Assembly: GCF_030376605.1 (NCBI RefSeq)
Contig: NZ_JARRAE010000005.1
Span: 124,001 to 188,000, forward strand
DNA from: Pseudochrobactrum sp. sp1633
GTDB taxonomy: Bacteria > Pseudomonadota > Alphaproteobacteria > Rhizobiales > Rhizobiaceae
Length of the DNA: 64,000 nucleotides
Direction: 5' to 3'
Shown here: positions 30,226-39,735 of the stretch, piece by piece
Layout: the number at the start of each line of letters is the position of its first letter
Position numbering within the stretch: the stretch's first letter is position 1
Translations under genes and position numbers: made by a program
Notes under the pieces: generated by a model
The model's database searches: none
Told to the model about the DNA's origin: nothing
The model's input: the letters and a program-made list of their open reading frames with translations, nothing else

Positions 30226-30792
30226 ATGCGCCAATTCACCTCTGTTAGCCGTAAACTTGCTGCTGCTCTGCTCGGTGCAGGCCTGATGGCCTTATCAGCG
30301 TCTGCGGCTCTTGCGCAGGCAGCCCCGCAACCTCAGAGCCAAACCCCTGGCGCAACACAAAAAAACGGTACATTGCGTTCGCAGCATGGTGCATGGTCGA
30401 TCTTGTGTGACAAGCCAGCCGGTGCAAAAACCGAGCAATGCGCGCTGATCCAGAATGTGATTGCAGCTGACCGCCCTGAACTCGGCCTCTCCGTTGTTGT
30501 GCTCAAGACCGCCGATAACAAAGCGCGCATCCTGCGTGTGCTGGCTCCGCTCGGCGTATTGCTGCCAAACGGTCTTGGCCTGAATGTTGACGGCAAAGAT
30601 ATCGGTCGCGCCTATTTCGTTCGCTGCTTTGAAGACGGCTGCTATGCGGAAGTTATCCTTGATGACGCGCTGATCGACACATTCCGCAAAGGCCAGGCGG
30701 CGACTTTCATCGTGTTCCAGACACCGGAAGAAGGCGTTGGTATTCCTGTTGAATTGCAGGGCTTCAGCGACGGCTTCAACAAGCTGCCATAA
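30226..30792 (+). CDS. Invasion-associated locus B (IalB) family exported protein
   Basis: A 188-aa protein with a clear signal peptide (about 1-31, ending ASAALAQA), then a Pro/Gln-rich linker and the IalB domain (about 50-185). Domain traits: HGAWSILCDK, QCALIQNV, RILRVLAPLGVLLPNGLGL and the Cys pair RCFEDGCYAEV. The family was named in Bartonella, where IalB aids erythrocyte invasion, but it is widespread in free-living alphaproteobacteria, so no virulence role follows. It is monocistronic with its own terminator. Confidence 0.93.
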   Translation: MRQFTSVSRKLAAALLGAGLMALSASAALAQAAPQPQSQTPGATQKNGTLRSQHGAWSILCDKPAGAKTEQCALIQNVIAADRPELGLSVVVLKTADNKARILRVLAPLGVLLPNGLGLNVDGKDIGRAYFVRCFEDGCYAEVILDDALIDTFRKGQAATFIVFQTPEEGVGIPVELQGFSDGFNKLP

Positions 30793-30810
30793 GTTTTTAA
30801 ACCTTATTAA

Positions 30811-30850
30811 AACGCCGCCGCTCATAATCTGACGGCGGCGTTTTTATTTT
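30811..30850 (+). terminator. Terminator after ialB
   Basis: AACGCCGCCG / CGGCGGCGTT stem with a 12-base loop, followed by TTTATTTTA. Strong rightward terminator. Confidence 0.9.
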
Positions 30851-30949
30851 ATCTGCCTGCTCTGCTTGCCCAGCCGTACCAAACTCGCCATATACAGAAA
30901 ATAATTATTTGTCTGACGCAGGACGCCGCCGTTATTCCGGAGTATTTTC

Positions 30950-32389
30950 ATGACCATTGCCAACGGGAACACCATCTCCAGAAGCCTGATTGATGAATTT
31001 GATATCAGTCGGGATCAGGTTGAAAAACTGGTATCCCAGTCATTGCAAAGCAGTGATGACGGCGAACTTTATCTGGAATATGCAGAATCTGAATCCTTGG
31101 CCTTTGATGATGGCCGCCTGAAAAACGGTTCCTACAATCAGGGGCAAGGTTTTGGTCTGCGCTCCGTTGCCGGTGAAGCTGTGGGCTATGCACATTCCGG
31201 CGAAATGACCCATAGCGCATTGCGTCGTGCAGCCGATGCGGCCTCTGCAATTTCCCGTGGTCATTCCGCTAGTTACAGCGCGGCACCGGCAGGCACAAAC
31301 CGCCGCCTCTACACAGATATCAACCCGCTCGGCACGCCGACATTTGACGAAAAAGTCGTATTGCTACAGCAGATTGACGGTTATCTGCGTGCCAAAGATA
31401 CCAAAGTGCGACAGGTTAGCGTGAGCATCAGCGGCTCATGGCAGCAGGTAGAGATTTTGCGTGCAGACGGTTATTTTGTGCGCGATATCCGCCCTATGGT
31501 CAGGCTCTCGGTATCCGTTATGGCCGGTCAGGGTGACAGGCAGGAATCCGGCTCCTATTCTATGGGCGCACGCACGCTGTTTGACGATTTTATTGCCACC
31601 GGAGCATGGCAGCATGCCGCCGATGAAGCGCTGCGTCAGGCACTGGTTAATCTCGAAGCCATTCCCGCGCCTGCCGGCACATTTGATATTGTGCTATCCA
31701 ATGGCTGGCCGGGCGTGATGCTGCATGAAGCGGTTGGTCACGGCCTTGAAGGTGACTTCAACCGTAAAAAGCTCTCGGCTTTTGCAGGCCTCATGGGACA
31801 GCAGGTCGCCTCCAAGGGCGTGACTGTGGTTGATGACGGCACCATTGCCGATCGCCGTGGTTCGCTGACCATTGATGATGAGGGCACGCCAACCAACTCC
31901 ACCGTTCTGATTGAGGATGGCAAGCTGGTCAATTACATGCAGGATCGCCAGAATGCACGCCTCATGGGCATGAACCCAACAGGCAATGGCCGTCGTGAAT
32001 CCTATGCCCATGCGCCGATGCCGCGCATGACCAATACGATGATGCTCTCCGGAGACAAAACACCGGAAGAAATTATCGCTTCCGTCAAGAAAGGCATCTA
32101 TGCCGTGTCTTTCGGCGGCGGTCAGGTGGATATCACCTCCGGCAAGTTCGTGTTTGGCTGCACCGAAGCCTATATGATCGAAGACGGCAAAATCGGCGCG
32201 CCGGTCAAAGGTGCGATGCTGATCGGCAATGGCCCAGATGCGATGCAGCGCGTATCGATGATCGGGAATGACAGCAAGCTGGACAATGGTTCCGGCAATT
32301 GCGGCAAAGGCGGCCAATGGGTGCCGGTCGGTGTTGGACAACCGCATCTGCGTATGGATCAGATGACTGTCGGTGGCACGGCTGTTTGA
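30950..32389 (+). CDS. tldD: Metalloprotease TldD
   Basis: A 479-aa member of the TldD/PmbA family, which works with TldE/PmbA to degrade unfolded peptides and mature modified ones. The zinc motif HEAVGH (HExxxH) is at about residues 258-263 in MLHEAVGHGLEGD, and the downstream Cys ligand region FVFGCTEAYMIEDG is present. The C-terminus has IGNGPDAMQRVSMIGND. The stop codon is 2 bases before the SDR gene, so the two are co-transcribed. Confidence 0.97.
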   Translation: MTIANGNTISRSLIDEFDISRDQVEKLVSQSLQSSDDGELYLEYAESESLAFDDGRLKNGSYNQGQGFGLRSVAGEAVGYAHSGEMTHSALRRAADAASAISRGHSASYSAAPAGTNRRLYTDINPLGTPTFDEKVVLLQQIDGYLRAKDTKVRQVSVSISGSWQQVEILRADGYFVRDIRPMVRLSVSVMAGQGDRQESGSYSMGARTLFDDFIATGAWQHAADEALRQALVNLEAIPAPAGTFDIVLSNGWPGVMLHEAVGHGLEGDFNRKKLSAFAGLMGQQVASKGVTVVDDGTIADRRGSLTIDDEGTPTNSTVLIEDGKLVNYMQDRQNARLMGMNPTGNGRRESYAHAPMPRMTNTMMLSGDKTPEEIIASVKKGIYAVSFGGGQVDITSGKFVFGCTEAYMIEDGKIGAPVKGAMLIGNGPDAMQRVSMIGNDSKLDNGSGNCGKGGQWVPVGVGQPHLRMDQMTVGGTAV

Positions 32390-32391
32390 GC

Positions 32392-33138
32392 ATGAAAAAT
32401 CTGAATGGTTTGACTGCCGTTATCACCGGTTCCGGCCGTGGTCTTGGTGCGGCATTGGCAATGACACTTGCCGATGCCGGTTGCAAAATTATCTTATGTG
32501 CCCGCAATAAGGCCGCGCTCTCGACTGTGACTAACCAGATTGAGCAACGCACAGGTGAGAGACCTGATCAGGTCGTTGTTGATCTGGCTGATAATGCGAG
32601 CATCAATCATGCTATTGCGCAGATTACCGAGCGCTATGAAGTCATTGATCTGCTGATTAATAATGGTGCGATGTGGCTGGAAGCCAGCGATGAACCGCAC
32701 AGTGAGCAGGAAGTCTTCGGCACCATCAATGCCGCGATCACCGGAAGTTTTCTGTTTACGCAAGGGCTGCTGCCACAGCTGAAATGCTCATCCAGACCGG
32801 ATATTGTGACCATCGGCTCGATCAGCGCATTACTGAACGCGCCACTGCATAGTGTGTCTGTGCCGTTTTATGCAGCCAAACATGCGCAGGCAGCGCTGGC
32901 AACAGGCTTGCAGCAAATGCTGCGCGGCACGCCTGTGCGCTCACTCTGTGTGCATCCGCCATACTTGGATGATATTTCACCAGCTGATGCGGAATGGGAT
33001 GCCATACCAGATCGCACCAAAGGTGAGCGGGCAACCAATCGTGATGTTTGTGAGGCGGTGATGTTTGCAGTCACCCGACCACGCCATATTACGCTGAATA
33101 TGACTATTGATACGGATGAAGGCGGGCTGTTCGGCTGA
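32392..33138 (+). CDS. Short-chain dehydrogenase/reductase
   Basis: A 248-aa NAD(P)-dependent oxidoreductase of the classical SDR family; substrate unknown. Cofactor motif TGSGRGLG at about 11-18, structural NNGA at about 88-91, catalytic Ser in GSISALL near 140, and catalytic YAAKH (YxxxK). The ATG at 32392 lies 2 bases after the tldD stop; the longer upstream frame overlaps tldD and is not used. The pairing with tldD gives no clear clue to function. Confidence 0.88.
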   Translation: MKNLNGLTAVITGSGRGLGAALAMTLADAGCKIILCARNKAALSTVTNQIEQRTGERPDQVVVDLADNASINHAIAQITERYEVIDLLINNGAMWLEASDEPHSEQEVFGTINAAITGSFLFTQGLLPQLKCSSRPDIVTIGSISALLNAPLHSVSVPFYAAKHAQAALATGLQQMLRGTPVRSLCVHPPYLDDISPADAEWDAIPDRTKGERATNRDVCEAVMFAVTRPRHITLNMTIDTDEGGLFG

Positions 33139-33146
33139 ACACCCGC
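33121..33146. terminator. Hairpin at the convergent SDR / RNA methyltransferase ends
   Basis: GGCGGG-CT-GTTC-GGCT-GAAC-A-CCCGCC stem-loop overlapping the SDR stop codon, 11 bases from the convergent methyltransferase stop. It lacks a T run, so it is only a possible shared terminator. Confidence 0.45.
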
Positions 33147-33156
33147 CCTCTCCTGA

Positions 33157-34386
33157 TTACTTCTTCGAGAGCAGCGCCACGGTTTCCACATGGGATGACC
33201 ACAGGAACTGATCGACAGGAATAACCTTATCGATCTTGTAACCACCCTTGACCAGAATGGCGAGATCGCGCGCCAGCGTCACCGGATTACAAGAAACTGC
33301 AGCAACTTTTGGCACCGATGATTTTGCAAGCTGCGTCACCTGCTCTTCGGCACCCGCACGTGGCGGATCGAAAACCACACCCTGATAGGCATTGAGATCC
33401 TTATAGAGGATCGGGCGGCGGAACAGATCGCGCCGCTCATGGGTGACGGGTTTAAGCCCTTGCACATAGCGGATACCGCGATCCAGTGCAGCCAGCGCCG
33501 GTGCATCATTTTCCACCGCATGAACCGCCATGGTTTCAGCCATGCGCAGCGCAAAAGTGCCAACACCACAGAACAAGTCCACAGCTTTTTTGACCTTTTT
33601 GAAATGTCCCAGCACCAGTGCAACCATTGCCTCTTCGGCCTCAATCGTTGCCTGCAAGAAACTACCGGAAGGGATATTCACCGGCACTTTACCAAAGGTA
33701 ATCAGCGGTTTTTTCGGCTCCAGAATAATCTCGCCGTCCACACTGAGACGGGCAAAGCCCAGCTCCATCATCATCGGCGTCAAAATACGGCGCGCCGCAT
33801 CACCCGGTGTCGGGCAGCCACTTGCCGCCAGATCAAGGCCTGACTCTGTGTCCGTGACTGTCAGTTTGAACGGTTTTGCGCCATCGGCCAGATGAATGGC
33901 GACTTTGCGCAGATCGTCCAGACGGGAGATAATTGCCGGAACCGTCACTGCACATTCAGAAATATTGATCAGCTCATGGCTCTGATGACGGTTAAAGCCA
34001 AGCAGCAAACCGGCTTCGGTTTTGCGAATGGCAAAGGTCGCACGGCGGCGGCTTTGTTGTGCACATGGCACCAACGGCTCAAGCTCATATTTCAGCCCGC
34101 GGCCATCAAGACTGGCTGCAACCAATGAGCGTTTCCATGCCTGATAGGCCGACATTTCCCAATGCTGTAATGCGCAACCGCCGCAATCCTCAAAATGCTT
34201 GCAAGACGGCTCAACACGCTGGGCAGACGGTTCCAGCAATGCCACCAAGCTCGCACGGTTCTTATCCCGTGCCACATTGGCAACCTCGCCCGGTAGCGTA
34301 AAAGGTACAAAAACCTGTCCATCAGGCAATTGCGCCACGCCATCGCCACCTGCACCCATTGCGTTGATTGTAACTCGCAAACTCAT
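33157..34386 (-). CDS. TrmA/RlmD-family RNA m5U methyltransferase
   Basis: A 409-aa AdoMet-dependent enzyme that makes 5-methyluridine in rRNA or tRNA. A TRAM-like N-terminal domain is followed by a [4Fe-4S] cysteine cluster C62-x5-C68-x2-C71 (SCKHFEDCGGCALQHW). The AdoMet motif is VDLFCGVGTFALRMA, and FDPPRAGAEEQ follows. The catalytic Cys is in VSCNPVTLARDL. The start is the ATG at 34386, sharing its A with the tlyA stop (TGATG), so translation is coupled to tlyA. RlmC/RlmD-type specificity cannot be decided here. Confidence 0.92.
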   Translation of the reverse strand: MSLRVTINAMGAGGDGVAQLPDGQVFVPFTLPGEVANVARDKNRASLVALLEPSAQRVEPSCKHFEDCGGCALQHWEMSAYQAWKRSLVAASLDGRGLKYELEPLVPCAQQSRRRATFAIRKTEAGLLLGFNRHQSHELINISECAVTVPAIISRLDDLRKVAIHLADGAKPFKLTVTDTESGLDLAASGCPTPGDAARRILTPMMMELGFARLSVDGEIILEPKKPLITFGKVPVNIPSGSFLQATIEAEEAMVALVLGHFKKVKKAVDLFCGVGTFALRMAETMAVHAVENDAPALAALDRGIRYVQGLKPVTHERRDLFRRPILYKDLNAYQGVVFDPPRAGAEEQVTQLAKSSVPKVAAVSCNPVTLARDLAILVKGGYKIDKVIPVDQFLWSSHVETVALLSKK

Positions 34387-35165
34387 CAAACATCGTCCTT
34401 CACGGCGGCAATCTTGTTCTTTTTGCCTGCCAAAATATATTCCTGATTGCCATCACCGCCAGTAATCGGTGAGGCACAAAATCCTAAAGCCTGCCAGCCC
34501 GACTGCTCATTGAGCCAGCCTTGCAAATCCAGTGCAATCTTTTCGCCCTGTGACGGGTCTTTGAGAATGCCGCCTTTGCCAATCGCTTCGCGCCCTGCCT
34601 CGAATTGCGGCTTGACCAGCAACAGGCACCAACCACCATCAGCACAAAGATCAAGCGCATTGGGCAATGCCAGTTTTAATGAGATAAAACTGACATCCGA
34701 AACAACAATCTCAACATCGCGTCCCTGCAAATGGCTTGCATCCAGCACGCGGGCATTCAGCCCTTCGAGATTTGTAACGCGTTTATCGCCGCGCAAGGTC
34801 TCATGCAACTGATCATGGCCAACATCAACGCAAATCACATGCTCTGCTCCGCGTTCCAGCAGCACTTGTGTGAAACCGCCGGTAGAAGCACCAATATCCA
34901 GCGCTGTTTTACCTGTCACATCAAAACCGAAATGATCAAGCGCCGCAGTCAGTTTTAGTGCCGCACGGGAGACAAAACGGCTCGCAGGATCATCCACAGC
35001 GAGCTCTGCCTGCGCCGTCACGTTCTGACCGGCTTTGGTGACCACCTGACCATTCACGCGCACGGTACCGCGTGCCACCGCATCGCGGGCACGCGAGCGC
35101 GAGGCAAACAGCCCGCGCTCCACCAGCGCCTGATCGAGGCGTATCTTATCTGTATTTTCACTCAT
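34386..35165 (-). CDS. tlyA: TlyA-family rRNA 2'-O-methyltransferase / hemolysin A-like
   Basis: A 259-aa protein with an N-terminal S4 RNA-binding domain (about 6-65: LDQALVERGLFASRSRARDAV) and a Rossmann FtsJ-like methyltransferase domain. The AdoMet motif is ALDIGASTGGFTQVL. TlyA methylates 16S and/or 23S rRNA at cytidine 2'-OH in other bacteria. It is coupled to the downstream m5U methyltransferase. In Rhizobiales this pair usually follows dxs, as here, with a palindromic element between. Confidence 0.93.
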   Translation of the reverse strand: MSENTDKIRLDQALVERGLFASRSRARDAVARGTVRVNGQVVTKAGQNVTAQAELAVDDPASRFVSRAALKLTAALDHFGFDVTGKTALDIGASTGGFTQVLLERGAEHVICVDVGHDQLHETLRGDKRVTNLEGLNARVLDASHLQGRDVEIVVSDVSFISLKLALPNALDLCADGGWCLLLVKPQFEAGREAIGKGGILKDPSQGEKIALDLQGWLNEQSGWQALGFCASPITGGDGNQEYILAGKKNKIAAVKDDV

Positions 35166-35207
35166 GCTGCCTCAATGAATGAGACAGCGCCTGAACACAA
35201 GGTGTAA

Positions 35208-35345
35208 TTAGAGCGCATCTATTCAGATGCGCTCTAATATTATTTTTTACCTTATCGCAGTTTCGAACGGATCGAAGCGGGATAAGAAATCAGTCCAGTG
35301 GACTGATTTCTCCGCGAAGGCGGTTTCCACTTTTCCTGAAACTGC
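35208..35345. repeat. Nested palindromic intergenic element between dxs and tlyA
   Basis: Three inverted repeats fill the gap. The first is TTAGAGCGCATCT / AGATGCGCTCTAA (35208-35237), with a T run on its right. The second is a perfect 27-base palindrome AGAAATCAGTCCA-G-TGGACTGATTTCT (35285-35311). The third is an outer pair GCAGTTTC / GAAACTGC (35257-35264, 35338-35345) enclosing the second. The layout resembles the RIME-type mosaic elements of rhizobia. It ends two bases before the dxs stop codon. Confidence 0.75.
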
Positions 35346-35346
35346 T

Positions 35347-37287
35347 TTATGCGCGCAGCCCACCGCCTGCTTCACCGGTCAGCACATCGCGACCAAGGGC
35401 TGCAAAGGCCGCCCGCACGATGCCTGCGCTATCCAAACCTGCACGGGCATACATTGCCTCGGGCTTGGCATGGTCCATAAATGCATCGGGCAAGGTCAGT
35501 GTGCGAACACGCAAACCATGATCCAGCGCACCTTCATTACTCAGGAAATGTAGCACATGCGCACCGAAGCCACCGGCTGCACCTTCTTCAATGGTGAGCA
35601 ATACCTGATGCTCTTTAGCCAGACGTCGGATCAGATCATGATCCAGCGGTTTGGCAAAACGCGCATCGGCAACAGTGGTAGAAAGACCGGCTGCATCCAG
35701 ATCATCGGCAGCAGCAAGACATTCCTGCAAACGCGCACCAAAGCTCAGGATCGCAATCTTGCTGCCTTCGCGGACAATACGGCCCTTACCAATTTCCAGA
35801 ATGCTACCGCGCTCCGGCAGATCAACACCCACACCATCACCGCGCGGATAACGGAACGAGATCGGCCCTTCCCCATATTCGGCAGCCGTGCGCACCATAT
35901 GTACCAGCTCCGCTTCATCCGAAGCGGCCATGACCACAAAGCCCGGCAAATTACTCAGGAAAGCTGTGTCGAAACTCCCCGCATGCGTGGCACCATCCGC
36001 ACCAACCACACCGGCACGGTCAATGGCAAAGCGTACCGGCAGATGCTGGATCGCCACATCATGCACGACCTGATCATAGGCGCGTTGCAGGAAGGTGGAG
36101 TAAATCGCTGCAAACGGCTTCAACCCTTCTGAAGCCAGACCGGCAGCAAAAGTCACCGCATGTTGCTCTGCTATGCCCACATCGAAAGTGCGCTTCGGAA
36201 ACGCCTGACCAAACAGATTAAGACCCGTGCCGTCCGGCATAGCCGCAGTCACCGCCACAACCTTTTCGTCGTGGTGCGCTTCTTCAATCAGCGCATTGGC
36301 GAAAACTTTTGTATAGCTTGGCGCATTTGCAGGTGGCTTCGACTGTTTGCCGGTAATGACATCGAATTTATTGACGCCGTGATATTTATCGGCTGCCGCT
36401 TCCGCAGGCGGATAACCCTTACCCTTCTGGGTCACCACATGCACCAGCACCGGCCCCTCAACATTATCGCGGATATTTGTCAGCACCGGCAGAAGATGAT
36501 CGAGATTATGCCCGTCTACAGGGCCGACATAATACATGCCGAGTTCTTCAAACATTGTGCCGCCAGCCCAGAACCCACGGGCAAATTCTTCCGTTTTGCG
36601 GGCTTTATCCTGAAAGAATTTCGGCAGTTTTTTGCTGATCTGCTTGGCCGCTTCACGCAAATTACGATAGGTCGGGCCGGATACCAGACGCGCCAGATAG
36701 GCGCTCATCGCGCCGGTCGGCGGTGCAATCGACATATCATTATCGTTGAGAATAACGATCAGACGCGCATCCAGCGCACCGGCATTATTCATCGCCTCAT
36801 AGGCCATACCGGCAGACATAGAGCCATCACCGATCACCGCAATCACATTGCGTTTTTCGCCTTTGAGTTCGCTGGCCACAGACATGCCAAGACCGGCGGA
36901 AATCGAGGTGGACGCATGGCCGGTGCCGAAATCGTCATATTCGCTTTCAGCACGTTTTGTGAAACCGGACAGACCACCCTCCTGACGAATGGTCGGCATA
37001 CGCTCGCGGCGTCCGGTCAGAATTTTATGCGGATAGGTTTGGTGACCTACATCCCAGATCAGACGGTCATTCGGCGTATCGAACAGATAATGCAGCGCCA
37101 CAGTGAGTTCGACCACACCAAGGCTTGAACCAAGATGACCACCCGTGCGCGACACCACATCAATCAGATCAGCGCGCAATTCATCAGCTAGTTCTGGCAA
37201 TTGCGCAGGTGTGAGTTTTCGCAAATCTTCCGGCAAATGCACCTGATCCAGCAACGGCGTGTGCAACTTGTTATCAAAACCGGTCAT
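35347..37287 (-). CDS. dxs: 1-deoxy-D-xylulose-5-phosphate synthase
   Basis: First enzyme of the non-mevalonate isoprenoid pathway; condenses pyruvate and glyceraldehyde-3-phosphate with thiamine diphosphate. Seen: [12 protein letters not shown], the TPP-binding [33 protein letters not shown] with the active-site Glu, and [18 protein letters not shown]. The C-terminal transketolase domain is complete. 646 aa, normal. Together with ispH and ubiA this window holds several isoprenoid genes. Confidence 0.98.
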   Translation of the reverse strand: MTGFDNKLHTPLLDQVHLPEDLRKLTPAQLPELADELRADLIDVVSRTGGHLGSSLGVVELTVALHYLFDTPNDRLIWDVGHQTYPHKILTGRRERMPTIRQEGGLSGFTKRAESEYDDFGTGHASTSISAGLGMSVASELKGEKRNVIAVIGDGSMSAGMAYEAMNNAGALDARLIVILNDNDMSIAPPTGAMSAYLARLVSGPTYRNLREAAKQISKKLPKFFQDKARKTEEFARGFWAGGTMFEELGMYYVGPVDGHNLDHLLPVLTNIRDNVEGPVLVHVVTQKGKGYPPAEAAADKYHGVNKFDVITGKQSKPPANAPSYTKVFANALIEEAHHDEKVVAVTAAMPDGTGLNLFGQAFPKRTFDVGIAEQHAVTFAAGLASEGLKPFAAIYSTFLQRAYDQVVHDVAIQHLPVRFAIDRAGVVGADGATHAGSFDTAFLSNLPGFVVMAASDEAELVHMVRTAAEYGEGPISFRYPRGDGVGVDLPERGSILEIGKGRIVREGSKIAILSFGARLQECLAAADDLDAAGLSTTVADARFAKPLDHDLIRRLAKEHQVLLTIEEGAAGGFGAHVLHFLSNEGALDHGLRVRTLTLPDAFMDHAKPEAMYARAGLDSAGIVRAAFAALGRDVLTGEAGGGLRA

Positions 37288-37390
37288 TGGGAAAACCTTA
37301 TTATTCAGGATAGCGGATAAATGTCAGTCTGAAATTTCAACAGGTTTGAAACCCATTCGTCTGTCTTTTGCAATCAGCTATTTCAAATAT

Positions 37391-38326
37391 TTATTCAGGC
37401 AGCGGTATAAACTCTTCCGCATCGCCTGGTACAATATCAAAGCGACGGCTGCGCCATTCTTCTTTTGCCTGTTCAATACGTTCTTTTGATGATGAAACAA
37501 AGTTCCACCAGATATAGCGACGACTATCCATCGCCTCGCCACCGAAGACCATAATCTGCGCGCCTTCAGTGGCAAAATTCTGTGGCACAGCCTCAATCAC
37601 CATATCGTCGCCCTGCCGGAAGGCCAGCAACTGGTTGTCTGTGAAAACCTCTCCGGCAATGCGCACCGCACCACTGAGGATATAAATCGCCCGCTCTTCC
37701 TGCACCGCAGGCAGATGAAACTTGCCTCCAGCCTCAATAAACACATCGGCATAGAGTGTCTCGCTATAGGTTGGCACATTGGATTTCAGCCCATGCATAT
37801 CGCCGATCATCAGGCGCATGCGGAAGTCTTTTTCTTGCAACCACGGCAATTCCTGCACTGTATGGTTGCTGAATTCCGGCGCCATATTTTCAGAGCGCTC
37901 CGGCAAGGCTACCCATGTCTGTACGCCGGAAATGGCCAGCGGTGACCCGCGCATTTCTTCAGGCGTGCGCTCAGAATGAACGATCCCGCGTCCTGCTGTC
38001 ATGAGATTGACTTCACCCGGATTGATCACCTGTTCGGTGCCCAGACTATCGCGGTGACGGATATTGCCGTCCAACAAATATGTGACGGTTGAAAGCCCGA
38101 TATGCGGATGCGGTGCCACATCCAGCGCCTCTCCTGCCCGCAACAAAGCAGGTCCCATCCGATCAAAGAAAATGAAAGGCCCGACAAGACGGCGCTTCGC
38201 GGTCGGCAAGGCGCGGCGTACCTGCAAACCACCCACTTCACTGGTGCGCGGAATAATCAGCGTTTCAATTGCATCAATTGACTGATGATCGCCGGGAACC
38301 GGATCCTGACCGGGAAAGAAGCTCAC
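37391..38326 (-). CDS. Pirin-family protein
   Basis: A 311-aa bicupin protein of the pirin family; some members are quercetin dioxygenases, others act as redox-sensing regulators. The N-terminal cupin has the metal-binding set in VAPHPHIGLSTVTYLLDG and GEVNLMTAGRGIVHSER. The GTG start has AAAGGACAG 8 bases upstream. It lies between dxs and a YidB-like gene; the substrate is unknown. Confidence 0.92.
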   Translation of the reverse strand: MSFFPGQDPVPGDHQSIDAIETLIIPRTSEVGGLQVRRALPTAKRRLVGPFIFFDRMGPALLRAGEALDVAPHPHIGLSTVTYLLDGNIRHRDSLGTEQVINPGEVNLMTAGRGIVHSERTPEEMRGSPLAISGVQTWVALPERSENMAPEFSNHTVQELPWLQEKDFRMRLMIGDMHGLKSNVPTYSETLYADVFIEAGGKFHLPAVQEERAIYILSGAVRIAGEVFTDNQLLAFRQGDDMVIEAVPQNFATEGAQIMVFGGEAMDSRRYIWWNFVSSSKERIEQAKEEWRSRRFDIVPGDAEEFIPLPE

Positions 38327-38420
38327 AAATCTGTCCTTTCAGAAACAATGAAACACTCAGACCAAAGCATTTCCGCTTAACCTAAGCCATTGAAATAGTT
38401 GATCCACCGGATTTCAAACG

Positions 38421-38457
38421 CATCCCGTACCGAAATCTGCAACAGATTTTCGGGATG
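38421..38457. repeat. Hairpin in the pirin-yidB gap
   Basis: CATCCCG / CGGGATG arms, with the inner CGAAATCTG / CAGATTTTCG almost continuous with them. A nearby AAAGCATTTCCG (38364-38375) matches the element after thrC, so this is probably another short intergenic repeat. No T run follows. Confidence 0.5.
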
Positions 38458-38555
38458 TACTTTAAATAGCATATCATAAAATAAGAAATGTCCGGAATTT
38501 TACATCCGGACATTCCATCACAAATCAGTCAGACAGGAACGGATATAAACGCCTG

Positions 38556-39209
38556 TTATTTCTGGCCAAGCATTTTAAGCAGCTGCTGCATATCCGGCAC
38601 CTGACCGTTGGCTGTCAGCTTGTCGACGATGCCAGGCAGCGCCTGAGAAAGCTCTGCAAGCAAATCCTGCTCATTTACACCCGCCTGACGGGCAATATCT
38701 GAGATTGTGTTTTTGCCAATGGCATTGCCAAGCTGATCCGGCTCAATCGGAGCGTTATTGCCGGTACCGACCCAGCTGTCGACCTTGTCGGCATGACCGG
38801 CTTGTGTGAGCTGTTCAAGCAAGCCGCCCAAACCGCCACCAAGGCCACCACCGCTGCTACCGCCAGTCTGTCCGGCTTGTCCTGCGGCTGTCCCACCCAG
38901 AACACCGCCTAGCAAACCGCCAAGAACACTGCCGAGGCCACCAAGGCCACCGGCCTGCGCATCTGTCTGCGGGCTACCCGCCTGCGCATTGCCAGATTGT
39001 CCACCACCGAAAACACTGCCCAGCAGATCGCCGAGACCACCGCCCGATGCAGCCTGATCCGGAGCGTTCACCTGAGGCTGTTCCTGATCATCGGATTTAC
39101 CGCTGAACATACGCCCGACAAGCAAAGCACCAAGTGCAATCAAGACCGGCTTGGTCAGGCTGCCACCCGGAACCGGCTCATTAGAACTATCACCATTAAA
39201 AATGCCCAT
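38556..39209 (-). CDS. YidB/DUF937 family Gly-rich protein
   Basis: A 217-aa protein. A short N-terminus with one hydrophobic stretch (about 20-32) precedes a low-complexity Gly/Gln/Ser region with repeated GGLGGLG blocks (about 45-140). The C-terminal YidB-like (DUF937) helical domain includes DSWVGTGNNAPIEPDQL and the end DMQQLLKMLGQK. Function unknown. The ATG at 39209 has a perfect GGAGGAAG site 6 bases upstream; the longer frame is not used. Confidence 0.88.
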   Translation of the reverse strand: MGIFNGDSSNEPVPGGSLTKPVLIALGALLVGRMFSGKSDDQEQPQVNAPDQAASGGGLGDLLGSVFGGGQSGNAQAGSPQTDAQAGGLGGLGSVLGGLLGGVLGGTAAGQAGQTGGSSGGGLGGGLGGLLEQLTQAGHADKVDSWVGTGNNAPIEPDQLGNAIGKNTISDIARQAGVNEQDLLAELSQALPGIVDKLTANGQVPDMQQLLKMLGQK

Positions 39210-39453
39210 CGAATACTTCCTCCAAACCTGCTGAAAATGCCGGTTACTTAACAACATCGCGTAAAAATATTCAGTTGGCAAGTTTGTCACTTGCCAAGTC
39301 TGCAATGATATGGGAGCGTTTTGCACAGTTTCCAGAGCGGGCTGCGTTTAATTTTACAGGCGCTGTCCGCCCTGTTTTCGGGATTTTCGCATTATTGCAG
39401 ACATCAGGTGCTGCGCCTGATTGCATAATGCTTTGTGACACGGAGAAAATATA

Positions 39454-39714
39454 ATGTCTGTTATCAGCTGGATTATTCTCGGTCTCATTGCCGGTTTTAT
39501 CGGCAGCAAAATCGTCAATAAAAGCGGTCAGGGCATGCTGATGGATATTGTCCTCGGCATTGTCGGCGCGGTTATCGGCGGTGTTATTTTCAATTTCTTC
39601 GGAGCGGCAGGCGTTACAGGTCTGAATATTTACAGCCTAATCGTCTCTGTTATCGGTGCGGTTGTGGTGCTGTTTCTCTATCACGCAGTCAGCGGTAAAA
39701 AGCAGCTTCGCTAA
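39454..39714 (+). CDS. GlsB/YeaQ/YmgE stress-response membrane protein
   Basis: An 86-aa protein with three membrane helices (about 3-22, 28-48, 57-78) and the family motif GLIAGFIGSKIV near the start, plus a Gly-rich middle helix. Members are membrane proteins induced by general stress; biochemical function unknown. It is followed 21 bases later by dedA, so they are probably co-transcribed. Confidence 0.9.
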   Translation: MSVISWIILGLIAGFIGSKIVNKSGQGMLMDIVLGIVGAVIGGVIFNFFGAAGVTGLNIYSLIVSVIGAVVVLFLYHAVSGKKQLR

Positions 39715-39735
39715 TCATCCGCAACAGGCAGCACA

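Noticed and set aside
29836-30234. 132-codon minus-strand ORF in the ctaC-ialB gap
   Set aside because: It starts without a ribosome site, runs through the ialB start and promoter, and has poor, mixed residue composition unlike the neighbours.
31694-32347. 217-codon minus-strand ORF
   Set aside because: Antisense to tldD; a shadow frame.
36160-37128. 322-codon plus-strand ORF
   Set aside because: It is antisense to dxs, which is certain; the His/Arg/Ile-rich product has no recognisable domain.
38556-39057. Gly-rich block of the YidB-like gene as a repeat or mobile element
   Set aside because: It is in-frame low-complexity coding sequence with a proper ribosome site and conserved C-terminal domain.
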